Positions 1 through 8,138 of a stretch of 64,000 nt of DNA are shown here, piece by piece (the stretch's first letter is position 1; every line of letters starts with the position of its first letter). The stretch comes from Knoxdaviesia capensis (lineage: Eukaryota; Ascomycota; Sordariomycetes; Microascales; Gondwanamycetaceae): the NCBI GenBank assembly GCA_001510575.1, contig LNGK01000003.1, positions 1,417,755-1,481,754 of the forward strand, written 5' to 3'. Both the position numbers and the translations under genes were made by a program. The notes below the pieces were generated by a model, which was given only the letters and a program-made list of their open reading frames with translations, ran no database searches and was not told the origin of the DNA.

Positions 1-165
1 CACCTCGGAATCATGAAGCAACGCGTGGCCAACTCGTATTATGAGGGCGACGACCAGATGCGCTGGTTCGACGGCGACCTGGTCGTGCACCTTGCCGGCT
101 GCTGGGTGGAGAACAAGTGCGCCGAGCGCTTCAACACGATGTGGGCAAAGAAGGGCAGTTCGTAA
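1..165 (+). CDS. GT34 family alpha-mannosyl/galactosyltransferase (MNN10/gma12 type), C-terminal fragment
   Basis: Frame 1 is open from the window edge to TAA at 163-165 and gives the last 54 residues of a protein whose start lies outside the window. The fragment contains FDGDLVVHLAGCWVENKC, followed by a short basic tail. This matches the C-terminal part of fungal GT34 enzymes (MNN10, MNN11, gma12), where a GDL/F-VVH-AG motif precedes a cysteine-containing segment. By family knowledge these are type II Golgi membrane proteins that extend N-linked mannan or galactomannan using GDP-mannose or UDP-galactose. Which subfamily this belongs to cannot be decided from 54 residues. No intron is seen in the fragment. 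The gene points toward D-lactate dehydrogenase but is separated from it by 1.9 kb. Confidence 0.75.
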   Translation, partial: HLGIMKQRVANSYYEGDDQMRWFDGDLVVHLAGCWVENKCAERFNTMWAKKGSS

Positions 166-2082
166 CCGAAGCCCGGATGAAGCACTCGATAAAATTTGCG
201 TTGGTGGGGGGGGAGTCACCGGAGTCGATCTTTTTTGTCTTTTGTTTTTTCGGAGTGATGGTGTGTGAGGGGCTTGATTTTTCTCGGTGTCCTGGGCGCT
301 TTTCTTGGATTATACTTGGGGAGATTGGATTATACTTGGGGAGATTGGATTTTACTTGGGGAGGATGCATCACTGTTCGTTCTCCGGGTGCAGTGGAGCT
401 GTTAATTCCCGTCTACCGTTTTGAACACACTGTTTTTTTGTTCAACAAACCGTCGTTTTCTTTTTGTCCCTTTAGAGTTATTACCTGTATGATCAACGAT
501 CGGTGGATGTGGTGGTCGATTTACGGCTGACTGTGGAGTATGTGTGGTTAAGTTTCTGCACCACACAATGATATCCCAATCCTCAGATGAACAGTACTCC
601 GCAAACTGTTGTAGGGCTAGTGCTCGGGACTGGATATCGGCAACCGGGGCACCACAGCCCGCTTGGGGGATGTCGTCTGAGCGCTGCTGGAATAGCATAG
701 CCGCGCGTGTAGCCGGCCGGCGTCTGGCTTGTGGAGGGGAAGGATGGACAAAAGCAAAGAGCGAAAGTCTGGGTCACGCCGGTATCTCCATGTGTGGGAG
801 GAATGTGACAGTAAGCAACAGCGCCAAAAAAGCTATTGGGCCACAGGTTCCGCAGGTCCGGGCTGCCAGAGCCGAAGCCCCCCTGCCGGAAAGCCGTAAA
901 CTGCCGGGAGGGAGTGGGGGCGGTGAGAAGGATTCGAACTCGCCGAGAAATCACTAGCGGAGTGTGCACTTCCCTGTGTTCTCCAACTTCCAGATCGGCG
1001 TAATCCGGACTTCTCTCTCTCTCCCCCCTCTTTCTGTATCTGTATCTGCAGACATGGACGCAGTGGGACTGTGTTACAGGTGGCGATCTGGCGTGGTTAG
1101 TGTATGCTACCAGTCTCTTGTGCTTGATATGCAGCTAGACAGATGGAAGGCAAGCATCAGCTGAGGGCGAACAAAGCGAAGAGGATCGGATGGTAGGGCA
1201 GGCGGAGAAGATGAAAGGAAAGATAAAAATTAAGAAACAGGCCCGATCACCGCTTCTTCCACAAGCGCGCTCATACGAATCTGGTGCGATTTCTCTGGTC
1301 CATCTCCATCAAGGTCACGAAGAAACCCGTGAGCAAGGCCCAGAACACACCGCAGTAGGGAAGTTCGAGATTGGCACACCACCAGATACATCCCGTTGCG
1401 TCCGTCGCTGGCTTCGCGGGTGTTTGCCTTCACGGACAATCCGCGTATTCGGCACATACAACTCGAGCCGACGGGTGAAGAAGAGAAACTTCAAACAAAT
1501 CAGTCAGTTCTCTAGGAAAAGAGAGTAGCATTTGGCAATAAAAACGGACTGATATAGCATCCAGTTGAATGTCCAGTTAAGCGAAGCCGAAGTCTATCAA
1601 GTCAAAATCCACATCCAAAAAAGGTGAAGCTCCCTGCAGGCATCACGCCACTTGGCATCACGTGACTGTTGCCCATCTCCAATTTCTTCGGGTTAATCCA
1701 AGCTGGTGAAAAACCGTGTTTGCGTTCCTTTCGCTTTTTTGCCTCTCCACGAATGTGTTGGTGGGTGTCTTGTTCTGTATGAAATCTTCTATCTCGGCTG
1801 TCTTATATATCTTGGGGTGAACCCCCGTTGTATCTGTGTATATCAATTGCATCTTCCCGTTTCGCCACACTTTCTTTTTCCGTCTCTCTCTCTCTCTGAT
1901 CCCGAATCCCTCCGTGCTCAGCTCCGGTCCGAATCTCCCGTTCTATCTCCGCAGGCCCGCCTGCCGCCCGAGTCCAACGCGCTTCCCCCCCGGGGCTTCG
2001 TTGCAGCTTCGCCCCTCTCCTACGGCGCCACCAGGAGCAATCCCTCTCTACCTCCACGATCTCACATCACACACCCACCGCA
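166..2082. other. Spacer between GT34 gene and D-lactate dehydrogenase
   Basis: This holds the 3' flank of the GT34 gene and the promoter/leader of the dehydrogenase gene. Visible structure is a 20-bp tandem repeat at 307-366, a lone GATTCGAAC (931-939) that resembles a minus-strand tRNA B box without a foldable tRNA around it, and a pyrimidine-rich stretch from about 1830 to 2080 just before the ATG, as is common in fungal leaders. Open frames here are short and I recognise none of them. Confidence 0.6.
307..366. repeat. 20-bp tandem repeat, three copies
   Basis: The unit GGATTATACTTGGGGAGATT starts at 307, 327 and 347. The first two copies are identical. The third has TTT for TAT and diverges at its end. 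It lies about 140 bp after the GT34 stop codon, so it probably falls in that gene's 3' UTR or terminator region. Confidence 0.85.
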
Positions 2083-4223
2083 ATGTCGCAAGTCCAGGCC
2101 GCCGCCCGCGTCGGTCTGCGGTCGATGTGCACCCGGCGCGCCACGGCCTCGGCCTCCTCTCCGTCCAGCTCCACCATCCCCTTTATGCCGCGGTTGGCCG
2201 CCCGCATGGCCTCGTCAGAGTACCGGCCGCCCGACCGGCCGGTGTCCAACGAGGAAAAGCTGCAACGCACGTTCCCCGGCCAGATGATGGGCAGCATTGC
2301 CCAGCGCATCCGCAACGAGAAGGTCGAACGCGAGCGGTGGAGGAGCGGCCAGAACAACGAGTCCCGGTTGTGGTACACAACGTTCAGTAAGTCCTAGTGG
2401 ATGACTCTCTATAGCTGCTCTCCCGATGGCCGGTTGCTAACCTTTTACAACAACACAAAAAACAGTCTTCCTCTTCGCTACCGCTACGTCGTACTACCTC
2501 GGCGGCATCCGTCCCCTCAAGCCCGACGAGAACTCGACCCTCCCCCTCGGCTCGGTGCCGCCGCTCGAGCACAAGACCGGCGTGGAGAACATGCAGGCGG
2601 CGTGGTCCGACTTGGTCAAGATTGTCGGGCGCGACGGGGTGAGCACGGCGCCCAACGACCTCGAGCACCACTCGACGTCCGAATGGTCGTCGCACCCGGC
2701 GGCCGACAACGAGCGGCCGTTCGTGGTGGTGTTCCCCGAAACCACGGAGCACGTGGCGGCGATCATGAAAATGTGCCACAGCCGCCACATCCCCGTGGTC
2801 GGCTACAGCGGCGGCACCAGCCTGGAGGGCCACTACACGCCGACGCACGGCGGCGTGTGCGTCGACTTCACGCGCATGAACCGCGTGGTGGCGGTGCACC
2901 GCGACGACCTTGACGTGGTCGTGCAGCCCGGCGTTGGCTGGGAGTCGCTCAACGACCAGCTGGCGCCGCACGGGCTGTTCTTCCCGCCCGACCCCGGCCC
3001 GGGCGCCATGATCGGCGGCATGATCGGCACCGGCTGCAGCGGCACCAACGCCTACCGCTACGGCACGATGCGCGAGTGGGTGCTCGGGCTCACGGTGGTG
3101 CTGGCCGACGGCACCGTGGTGCGCACGCGCCAGCGCCCGCGCAAGAGCTCGGCCGGCTACGACCTGACCAAGGTGTTCATCGGCTCCGAGGGCACGCTGG
3201 GCCTGGTGACCGAGGCCACGCTCAAGCTGGCGGTGGTGCCGCCGGCAACGTCGGTGGCGGTGGCCACGTTCCCGTCGATCCGCCACGCGGCCAGCTGCGC
3301 GTCGCGCGTGGTCGGCCAGGGCATCCCGGTGGCGGCGGTCGAGCTGCTGGACGACGCGCAGATGCAGTGCATCAACGCGGCGTCGCTGACGACGCGCGCG
3401 TGGGCCGAGTCGCCGACGCTGTTCTTCAAGTTCAGCGGCACGCCGCGCGCGGTGGCCGAGCAGGTGGCGCTGGTGCGCGGCCTGGCGCGCGACACCGGGT
3501 CCAAGTCGTTCGACTTTGCCAAGAACGACGACGAGCAGCACGAGCTGTGGAGCGCCCGCAAGGAGGCGCTGTGGAGCACCATGGCCGCGCGCCGCGACGG
3601 CGACCACATGTGGACCGGCGACGTGGCCGTGCCGATGAGCCGCATGCCGGACATCATCGAGGAGACTCAGGCCGAGCTGCGCAAGAGCGGCATGTTCGGT
3701 ACCATTGTCGGACACGTTGGTGATGGAAACTTCCACTGTAGGTTTTTTGTCGTCTGGTTTTTCTTTTCTTTCTACGGGCATCCCGTTTGCTAATCCTTAT
3801 CTATCTCTCTAGTGATCTTGAACTACAGCGATGCCCAGCGCCACGCGGCCGAGGAGCTTGTCCACAACATGGTCAAGCGCGCCATCGAGCTCGAGGGCAC
3901 AGTGACTGTAGGTTTCCCTTCGCTCCAGTGTTCTCTCTGGACACCTGCTAACCATCTTCCTCCGCGACAGGGTGAGCACGGCGTCGGCCTCGTCAAACGC
4001 GATTATCTGCCCCACGAACTCGGCGAGCCGGCAGTCGACCTGATGCGCAAGGTTCGTGTCCCGTCCCCTCCCTGTGACATGTATCCGTGTATGAGTGTGT
4101 ATATCTAATATTTCGATCGTCCATGTACAGATGAAGCAAGCCTTCGACCCGCTGTGTCTCCTGAACTGCGACAAGGTTGTGCGGATGCAGCAGCCGAAGA
4201 AGGGCGAGGTTGCGAAGTGGTGA
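2083..4223 (+). CDS. DLD1: D-lactate dehydrogenase (cytochrome), mitochondrial, five exons
   Basis: FAD enzyme that oxidises D-lactate to pyruvate and passes electrons to cytochrome c. Exons are 2083-2386, 2466-3737, 3813-3907, 3971-4051 and 4131-4223, giving 614 residues (yeast Dld1 is 587). The N-terminus is rich in Arg, Ser and Ala, as expected for mitochondrial import. A single hydrophobic segment follows at about 101-117, across the first splice junction, and would anchor it in the inner membrane. The FAD-binding domain has PVVGYSGGTSLEGH at 211-224 and GAMIGGMIGTGCSGTNAYRY. The C-terminal oxidase domain has GHVGDGNFH at 517-525 and GEHGVG at 558-563, both created in frame by splicing. 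The protein ends with the ascomycete-type LLNCDKVVRM tail. Intron donors are GTAAGT, GTAGGT, GTAGGT and an unusual GTTCGT. The long minus-strand ORF over exon 2 is a shadow. Confidence 0.95.
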
Positions 4224-5540
4224 AGGAGGCGGACGTAGGTAGTCCGGTTGTTCGTCCGTTCGCTCGTTCAGTCTATCCTTTTTATCCGGTCTTCTTCCCC
4301 CGGGGTTCGTTCGTCGATTCTTGGTGCCACGCACAAAATGGTTCATCGTGTGCGGGTTGTGTATATTCTGTAGGATTTAGAGAGCGGAGGTTTTCGTTAC
4401 GGAGTCTCATTGGAGTGAGTCATACATATAAAAAGTACATGAACTGAATTGCCAGCCTGGATTGTTACATGGTGATGTTTGAAGTGGCGGTAAGGAACGG
4501 GGGTTTTTGTGCCTCAATAGCAGAGTCAAATTTTGCCTGGTCAGGGGCACAGTCGGTAAGTCACGTTGCCCTACAATGAGCCCTACAATGAAACACCACG
4601 AAGCAACGGCCACACACACACACACACGCCCACACCCGAAACCCCATCACACATCCACCAAACCAGCACCATCACACCATCACCAACCTCCAAGATTCTT
4701 CCTCATGAGAAGGCATCAAGCCCACACCACAACGAAAAAAAACAGGTCTCAACCGACGGCTGAAGAAGAAATCAAAAATTCCACCCCCGACGGCCCCGAA
4801 GGACAATCGAGAATGGGCGACTCCGCGATGTGCAATGCAGGCCTCCCAATCTAGTACCCGGGATTCTTGAGCCCCGGGATACTGGAGCAAGGTAAGTATG
4901 AAGAAGAAAGGAAAGAAAAAAAAAAAGAAGAAGAAGAAAAAAAAAGAGGGAGAAAAAAAGTGCTCGGAGTCGGGCTGGCTTTTTATAGGGTCGTGAAAGC
5001 GGTGAAGAGCGCTGGCTGATTGTGCACATGGCAGAAAAAATGCCAGCTTGTTGCCTGTTTGGGCCTAGCGCGGTACGATTTTTCGGGTAGTTTCTGGCTA
5101 ATGTGGCCCTGTAACCCTAACCCTGTGTTGTTTCAGGAACATAATTTCATGCACCTGCCTGCGTTAGAAAACGACACATCTCAGCTCTATTATCGTCAGG
5201 AATTCGGAAGACCACTAACCCTAACCCTGATGTATTCCCATAAAATCATCAATTGAGCAAAAGGGCACATATAACTCCTGGTATCTAGACTCAACACGGC
5301 ATTCCTACCACACTTATATTTACGAAGAACACTACACGCATGATAGCCTAGTAGATACTGCTTCAACCAGAGTCATATATTACGAAAATAAAAGAACAGC
5401 TAAATCTTACGCATTGCATCAACCCCCCTCAGCATTCCAGCCACCCCAAGAGCAGACATCCTCACAAGATATAGACACAGCCCCTAGGAACCAAAACCAC
5501 CTTGAGCAGCTTCTAACCCTCAACAACAACAACACCCCCC
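4224..5540. other. Convergent spacer between D-lactate dehydrogenase and SPRY gene
   Basis: Both flanking genes end here, so it should contain two terminators. Contents are a 12-bp direct repeat GCCCTACAATGA (about 4567-4589), a short CA run (about 4612-4627), an A/G-rich tract (about 4896-4958) and two telomere-like C-strand repeats at 5112-5124 and 5215-5228. No coding signal is seen. Confidence 0.6.
5112..5228 (+). repeat. Pair of interstitial telomere-like repeats (CCCTAA type)
   Basis: TAACCCTAACCCT at 5112-5124 and CTAACCCTAACCCT at 5215-5228 are two short runs of the common fungal telomere repeat (TTAGGG on the other strand). They lie about 100 bp apart in the same orientation. Each is just over two units long. 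The DNA between them is unique. Confidence 0.8.
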
Positions 5541-6926
5541 CTACGAAGGCCGAAACCGCCACTTCGCCGGGTCAAACACCACCTCAAACGCCACCTTGTC
5601 AAACGTGCCGACCGCACAGCACAGGTCATGGTACCCCTCGAGCCCGGTGACCGGCAGGATGGCGCTCGCGTCCTGCTCCTCGTGGATGTCCCACGCCCCG
5701 ACCTGCACGCCGTCGCGCGTGAAGAAGGCCTCGACGGCCAGCGCGCCGGTGGCCGGCACCACGGCGAAGCGCATGCCGATGCCCAGCGTCTCGTCGCGCT
5801 TGAACGGGCCCGTGAAGTCCAGGCCGCCCCACGTGTCGTTCACGTAGCGGTGGCCGTCGTCGCCGTGCACGGCCAGACTGCCGCGGTGCCAGCCCGGCAG
5901 GCGGAAGTTCGGGTACGGCAGCGCCGCGAAGCCCATGGCCAGCGACGTCTCGCGCGAGCGGCTCTCGTGCAGCACGCGCACCTCGTAGTAGATCGTCGTC
6001 GCGGCGCCGCGCTGCGCCGCCCCCAGCGGGCTGTGCATGCGCGCCGAGTACATTGGCGGGTAGCTCAGCAGGCACGTGTCGGGCGAGTCGGTGGCCGTGC
6101 GCACGCGCCACACGCCGGGCTCGACCACGCGCAGCTCGCCGCGGAAGCCCTCGGGCTGCATCAGCCGGAAGTTGTGTTGGGCGATCGCCTGCTGCGCGGC
6201 CGCGTCCAACGCGATCGGCGCGATCATCGGGTTCTGGTCGCACCACTGCTTGCCCTGCTCCGCCAGGTACTCGGGTGCGTTGTTGGTTGGCGACTTGTCC
6301 CAGCCGCTGAAGAACGACGGCGGCGGCGGGAACAGCGATGTGTCGGGCACGGCGATCTCCCAGGCCTCCTGCGGCTTCGTGGTGGGCGGCGGGGGGCCCG
6401 GCGGCGGGGCAAAGTCGGTGTGGGCTGCGGAAGGCGGGGGACCCGGAGGGGGAGCGAAGTCGGTGTAGGTGGTCGGGGGCGGCGGGCCGGGGGGCGGCGA
6501 GAAGTTCATTTGGCTCGACGGCGGAGGTCCCGGGGGAGGCGCGTAGTCGTTGTGGGTGGACGAAGGCGGGGGTCCCGGCGGCGGAGCGAAGTCATTGTAG
6601 TTCCCCGACGAAGGCGGCGGTCCGGGAGGAGGAGCGTACTCGTTGTTGTTGCTGTTGTTGCTGTTGTTGTTGTTGTTATTCGACGGCGGCGGCCCCGGCG
6701 GCGCCGAAAACTCGTTCTGGTACACCGGCGGCGGGCCAATCTGCGGCGGCGGCCCCGCCGGCGGCGCAAAGCCGCCGGAGCTGTTCCGCCCGCTGCTGCT
6801 GCTGCTCGCCATCGGCGGTGTGCCCGCGGTCTTCCCGGGCGCCGAGGCCGACTGCTGGTGCGGGATCTGTTGCACGGGGCGCGCGGGCGGCGACGGGTCG
6901 GCGGTGTCGCTGTTGGAGAAGCACAT
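5541..6926 (-). CDS. SPRY-domain protein with PPPGPPP repeat region
   Basis: Intronless, 461 residues. I chose the ATG at 6926 because it gives the N-terminus MCFSNSD, which resembles the MCF(G/S) start of a conserved Pezizomycotina family. An open extension to 7109 would code through what looks like promoter. Residues 53-180 are low complexity: six to eight copies of (D/N/E)(Y/F)APPPGPPPSS interrupted by an Asn run (residues about 81-94). Residues about 190-310 are conserved linker, with VPDTSLFPPPPSFFSGWD near the start. Residues 313-453 form a SPRY domain, with YYEVRV, LPGWHRGSLAVHGDDGHRY and the closing CCAVGTFDKVAFEVVF. SPRY domains usually bind proteins or peptides. No function is established for this family that I know of. 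The Cys at position 2 could be lipid-modified, but that is inference. Confidence 0.88.
   Translation of the reverse strand: MCFSNSDTADPSPPARPVQQIPHQQSASAPGKTAGTPPMASSSSSGRNSSGGFAPPAGPPPQIGPPPVYQNEFSAPPGPPPSNNNNNNSNNSNNNEYAPPPGPPPSSGNYNDFAPPPGPPPSSTHNDYAPPPGPPPSSQMNFSPPPGPPPPTTYTDFAPPPGPPPSAAHTDFAPPPGPPPPTTKPQEAWEIAVPDTSLFPPPPSFFSGWDKSPTNNAPEYLAEQGKQWCDQNPMIAPIALDAAAQQAIAQHNFRLMQPEGFRGELRVVEPGVWRVRTATDSPDTCLLSYPPMYSARMHSPLGAAQRGAATTIYYEVRVLHESRSRETSLAMGFAALPYPNFRLPGWHRGSLAVHGDDGHRYVNDTWGGLDFTGPFKRDETLGIGMRFAVVPATGALAVEAFFTRDGVQVGAWDIHEEQDASAILPVTGLEGYHDLCCAVGTFDKVAFEVVFDPAKWRFRPS
6639..6682. repeat. Trinucleotide repeat coding Asn run
   Basis: A TTG/TTGC-like triplet run on the plus strand (AAC/AAT on the minus strand) encodes an asparagine-rich insert between two PPPGPPP units of the SPRY protein. 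The purity of the triplet suggests recent length change. Confidence 0.75.
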
Positions 6927-7014
6927 TGCTCGGGATTTGTATTTCGGGAGAGAAGAGATAATTTGCGAAGGGAGAAAGAGGGGGGAGGGGGAAGGGGAGG
7001 GAGGGAAGAAGCGT

Positions 7015-7037
7015 CCGTATATATACAGTATATACGG
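7015..7037 (-). promoter_or_regulatory. Near-palindromic TATA-like element upstream of SPRY gene
   Basis: CCGTATATATACAGTATATACGG is close to a perfect inverted repeat. It lies 89-111 bp upstream of the SPRY start codon on the minus strand, a reasonable place for a TATA element in a filamentous fungus. The symmetry would also suit a dimeric regulator. Both roles are inference. Confidence 0.4.
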
Positions 7038-7976
7038 ATGAGGGGCCAGAGGATGAGGAATCAGGAAACAAAACTGAGGGAAGGAACAAAGATGAGAAAC
7101 AGAGATCAATCGCTCCTTCTTAAACCAGCGGCCAGGCTTCTGCCCACCGCAAAAAGTCTGTTGACCCGCCTACCGCTTCAGGGCCAGGTTGCACACAAGG
7201 CAAACGCCACTAACCCGAATCCTGCCTTAGTGGGCTCACCCCTAAAAGTGATCGCTGCAAAGACTACTGCCAGGGCACACTTCTAGCGGTGTGTGCCCCC
7301 CATCTTCTGATCGGGACAACAACTAAATAAATGCAAGATCGGTGAAACAAAAGGTCGCCAATCCCACCGCCACTGCAAGGTCCGTCCCAATGGTGTGGCT
7401 GTGCACTTGGCCACCACCAAAGCCCGCCGTACAGATACCGCCAGCACCATGGCCGGTTTCCAATCCCGCTTCTAATGTGGTGCTAACGTCTCAAAGTGTA
7501 GTAGATGCCCTATTTGTCACTCACGATCCGGCATGGTCCTTGTGCGAACGGCGGCCGGCGTCGTCATTCCAGAAAGGAGGCGCAACACTCTTTAGTACAG
7601 TACAGAACGATATGGTCAATTGCAGACAAAAGACCAGCTGCGGCACGGGGAATAGAAGAGCCGAGAAGAAAACAAACGGACTGGCGGGGTTGACTTGTTT
7701 TATTGACCACCGAGCCAAGATACGGACGAAAAAGAGAACAAGAAAGAGTACTTGAGCCAAAGAGCGGGCGGATTTGATGTTCTACCTGCAATCGTCACAG
7801 CCGTGAGCATAACGGCCGAGATCAATCCAGTGCACCCACTCTTCACGTCGCCTTCCCCACGTTTTTTGCTTGTCTTGCTCTTGTGTTATAGCCCGGCGGC
7901 CTCCAGCATCCACTTCCACCTCCCGCCTCCCTCCTTCCCTCTGGCCCCCAACTCACCCAACTCCACTCGCACTCTC

Positions 7977-7996
7977 AAACCCTAAACCCTAAACCC
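7977..7996 (+). repeat. Telobox / TTTAGGG-type telomere-like repeat
   Basis: The 20 bases AAACCCTAAACCCTAAACCC are almost three exact units of the TTTAGGG (plant-type) repeat, unlike the TTAGGG-type runs elsewhere in the window. Such elements are known as teloboxes and bind Myb-type telomere-repeat proteins. Here the element lies between the antiporter 3' end and the SPRY promoter. Confidence 0.8.
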
Positions 7997-8138
7997 GCTC
8001 CTTCATCACACCATCACTCACCACCACCAGCTTCACTTCTCGCCATCGGCTCACCCTCTCTTCTTACCACCAACGGATCGTCACCACCACTCTCTCCGAC
8101 ATTACACCTTCCCCGTTCCCAACTTCCCCCCCTTCCCC

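Larger units (their letters stand above)
6927..8138. other. Spacer: SPRY gene promoter and antiporter 3' flank
   Basis: Upstream of the SPRY gene it contains a near-palindromic TATA-like element (7015-7037). Toward the antiporter end the plus strand is pyrimidine-rich and carries a plant-type telomere-like repeat (7977-7996) about 140 bp past the antiporter stop codon. No gene is seen. The open frames on both strands are short. Confidence 0.6.

Noticed and set aside
931..939. tRNA B box on the minus strand (GATTCGAAC)
   Set aside because: The adjacent T stem pairs at only about three of five positions, and no A box or acceptor stem is found at the right spacing.
2384..3781. 465-codon minus-strand ORF opposite D-lactate dehydrogenase
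   Set aside because: His/Arg/Ala-rich shadow of a GC-rich exon; the plus strand encodes all family motifs.
6927..7109. N-terminal extension of the SPRY protein
   Set aside because: It would translate the TATA-like region and pyrimidine-rich leader; the MCFS start fits the family.
5628..7286. 552-codon plus-strand ORF opposite the SPRY gene
   Set aside because: Arg/Val/Gly-rich shadow created by the very GC-rich minus-strand codons; no domain.
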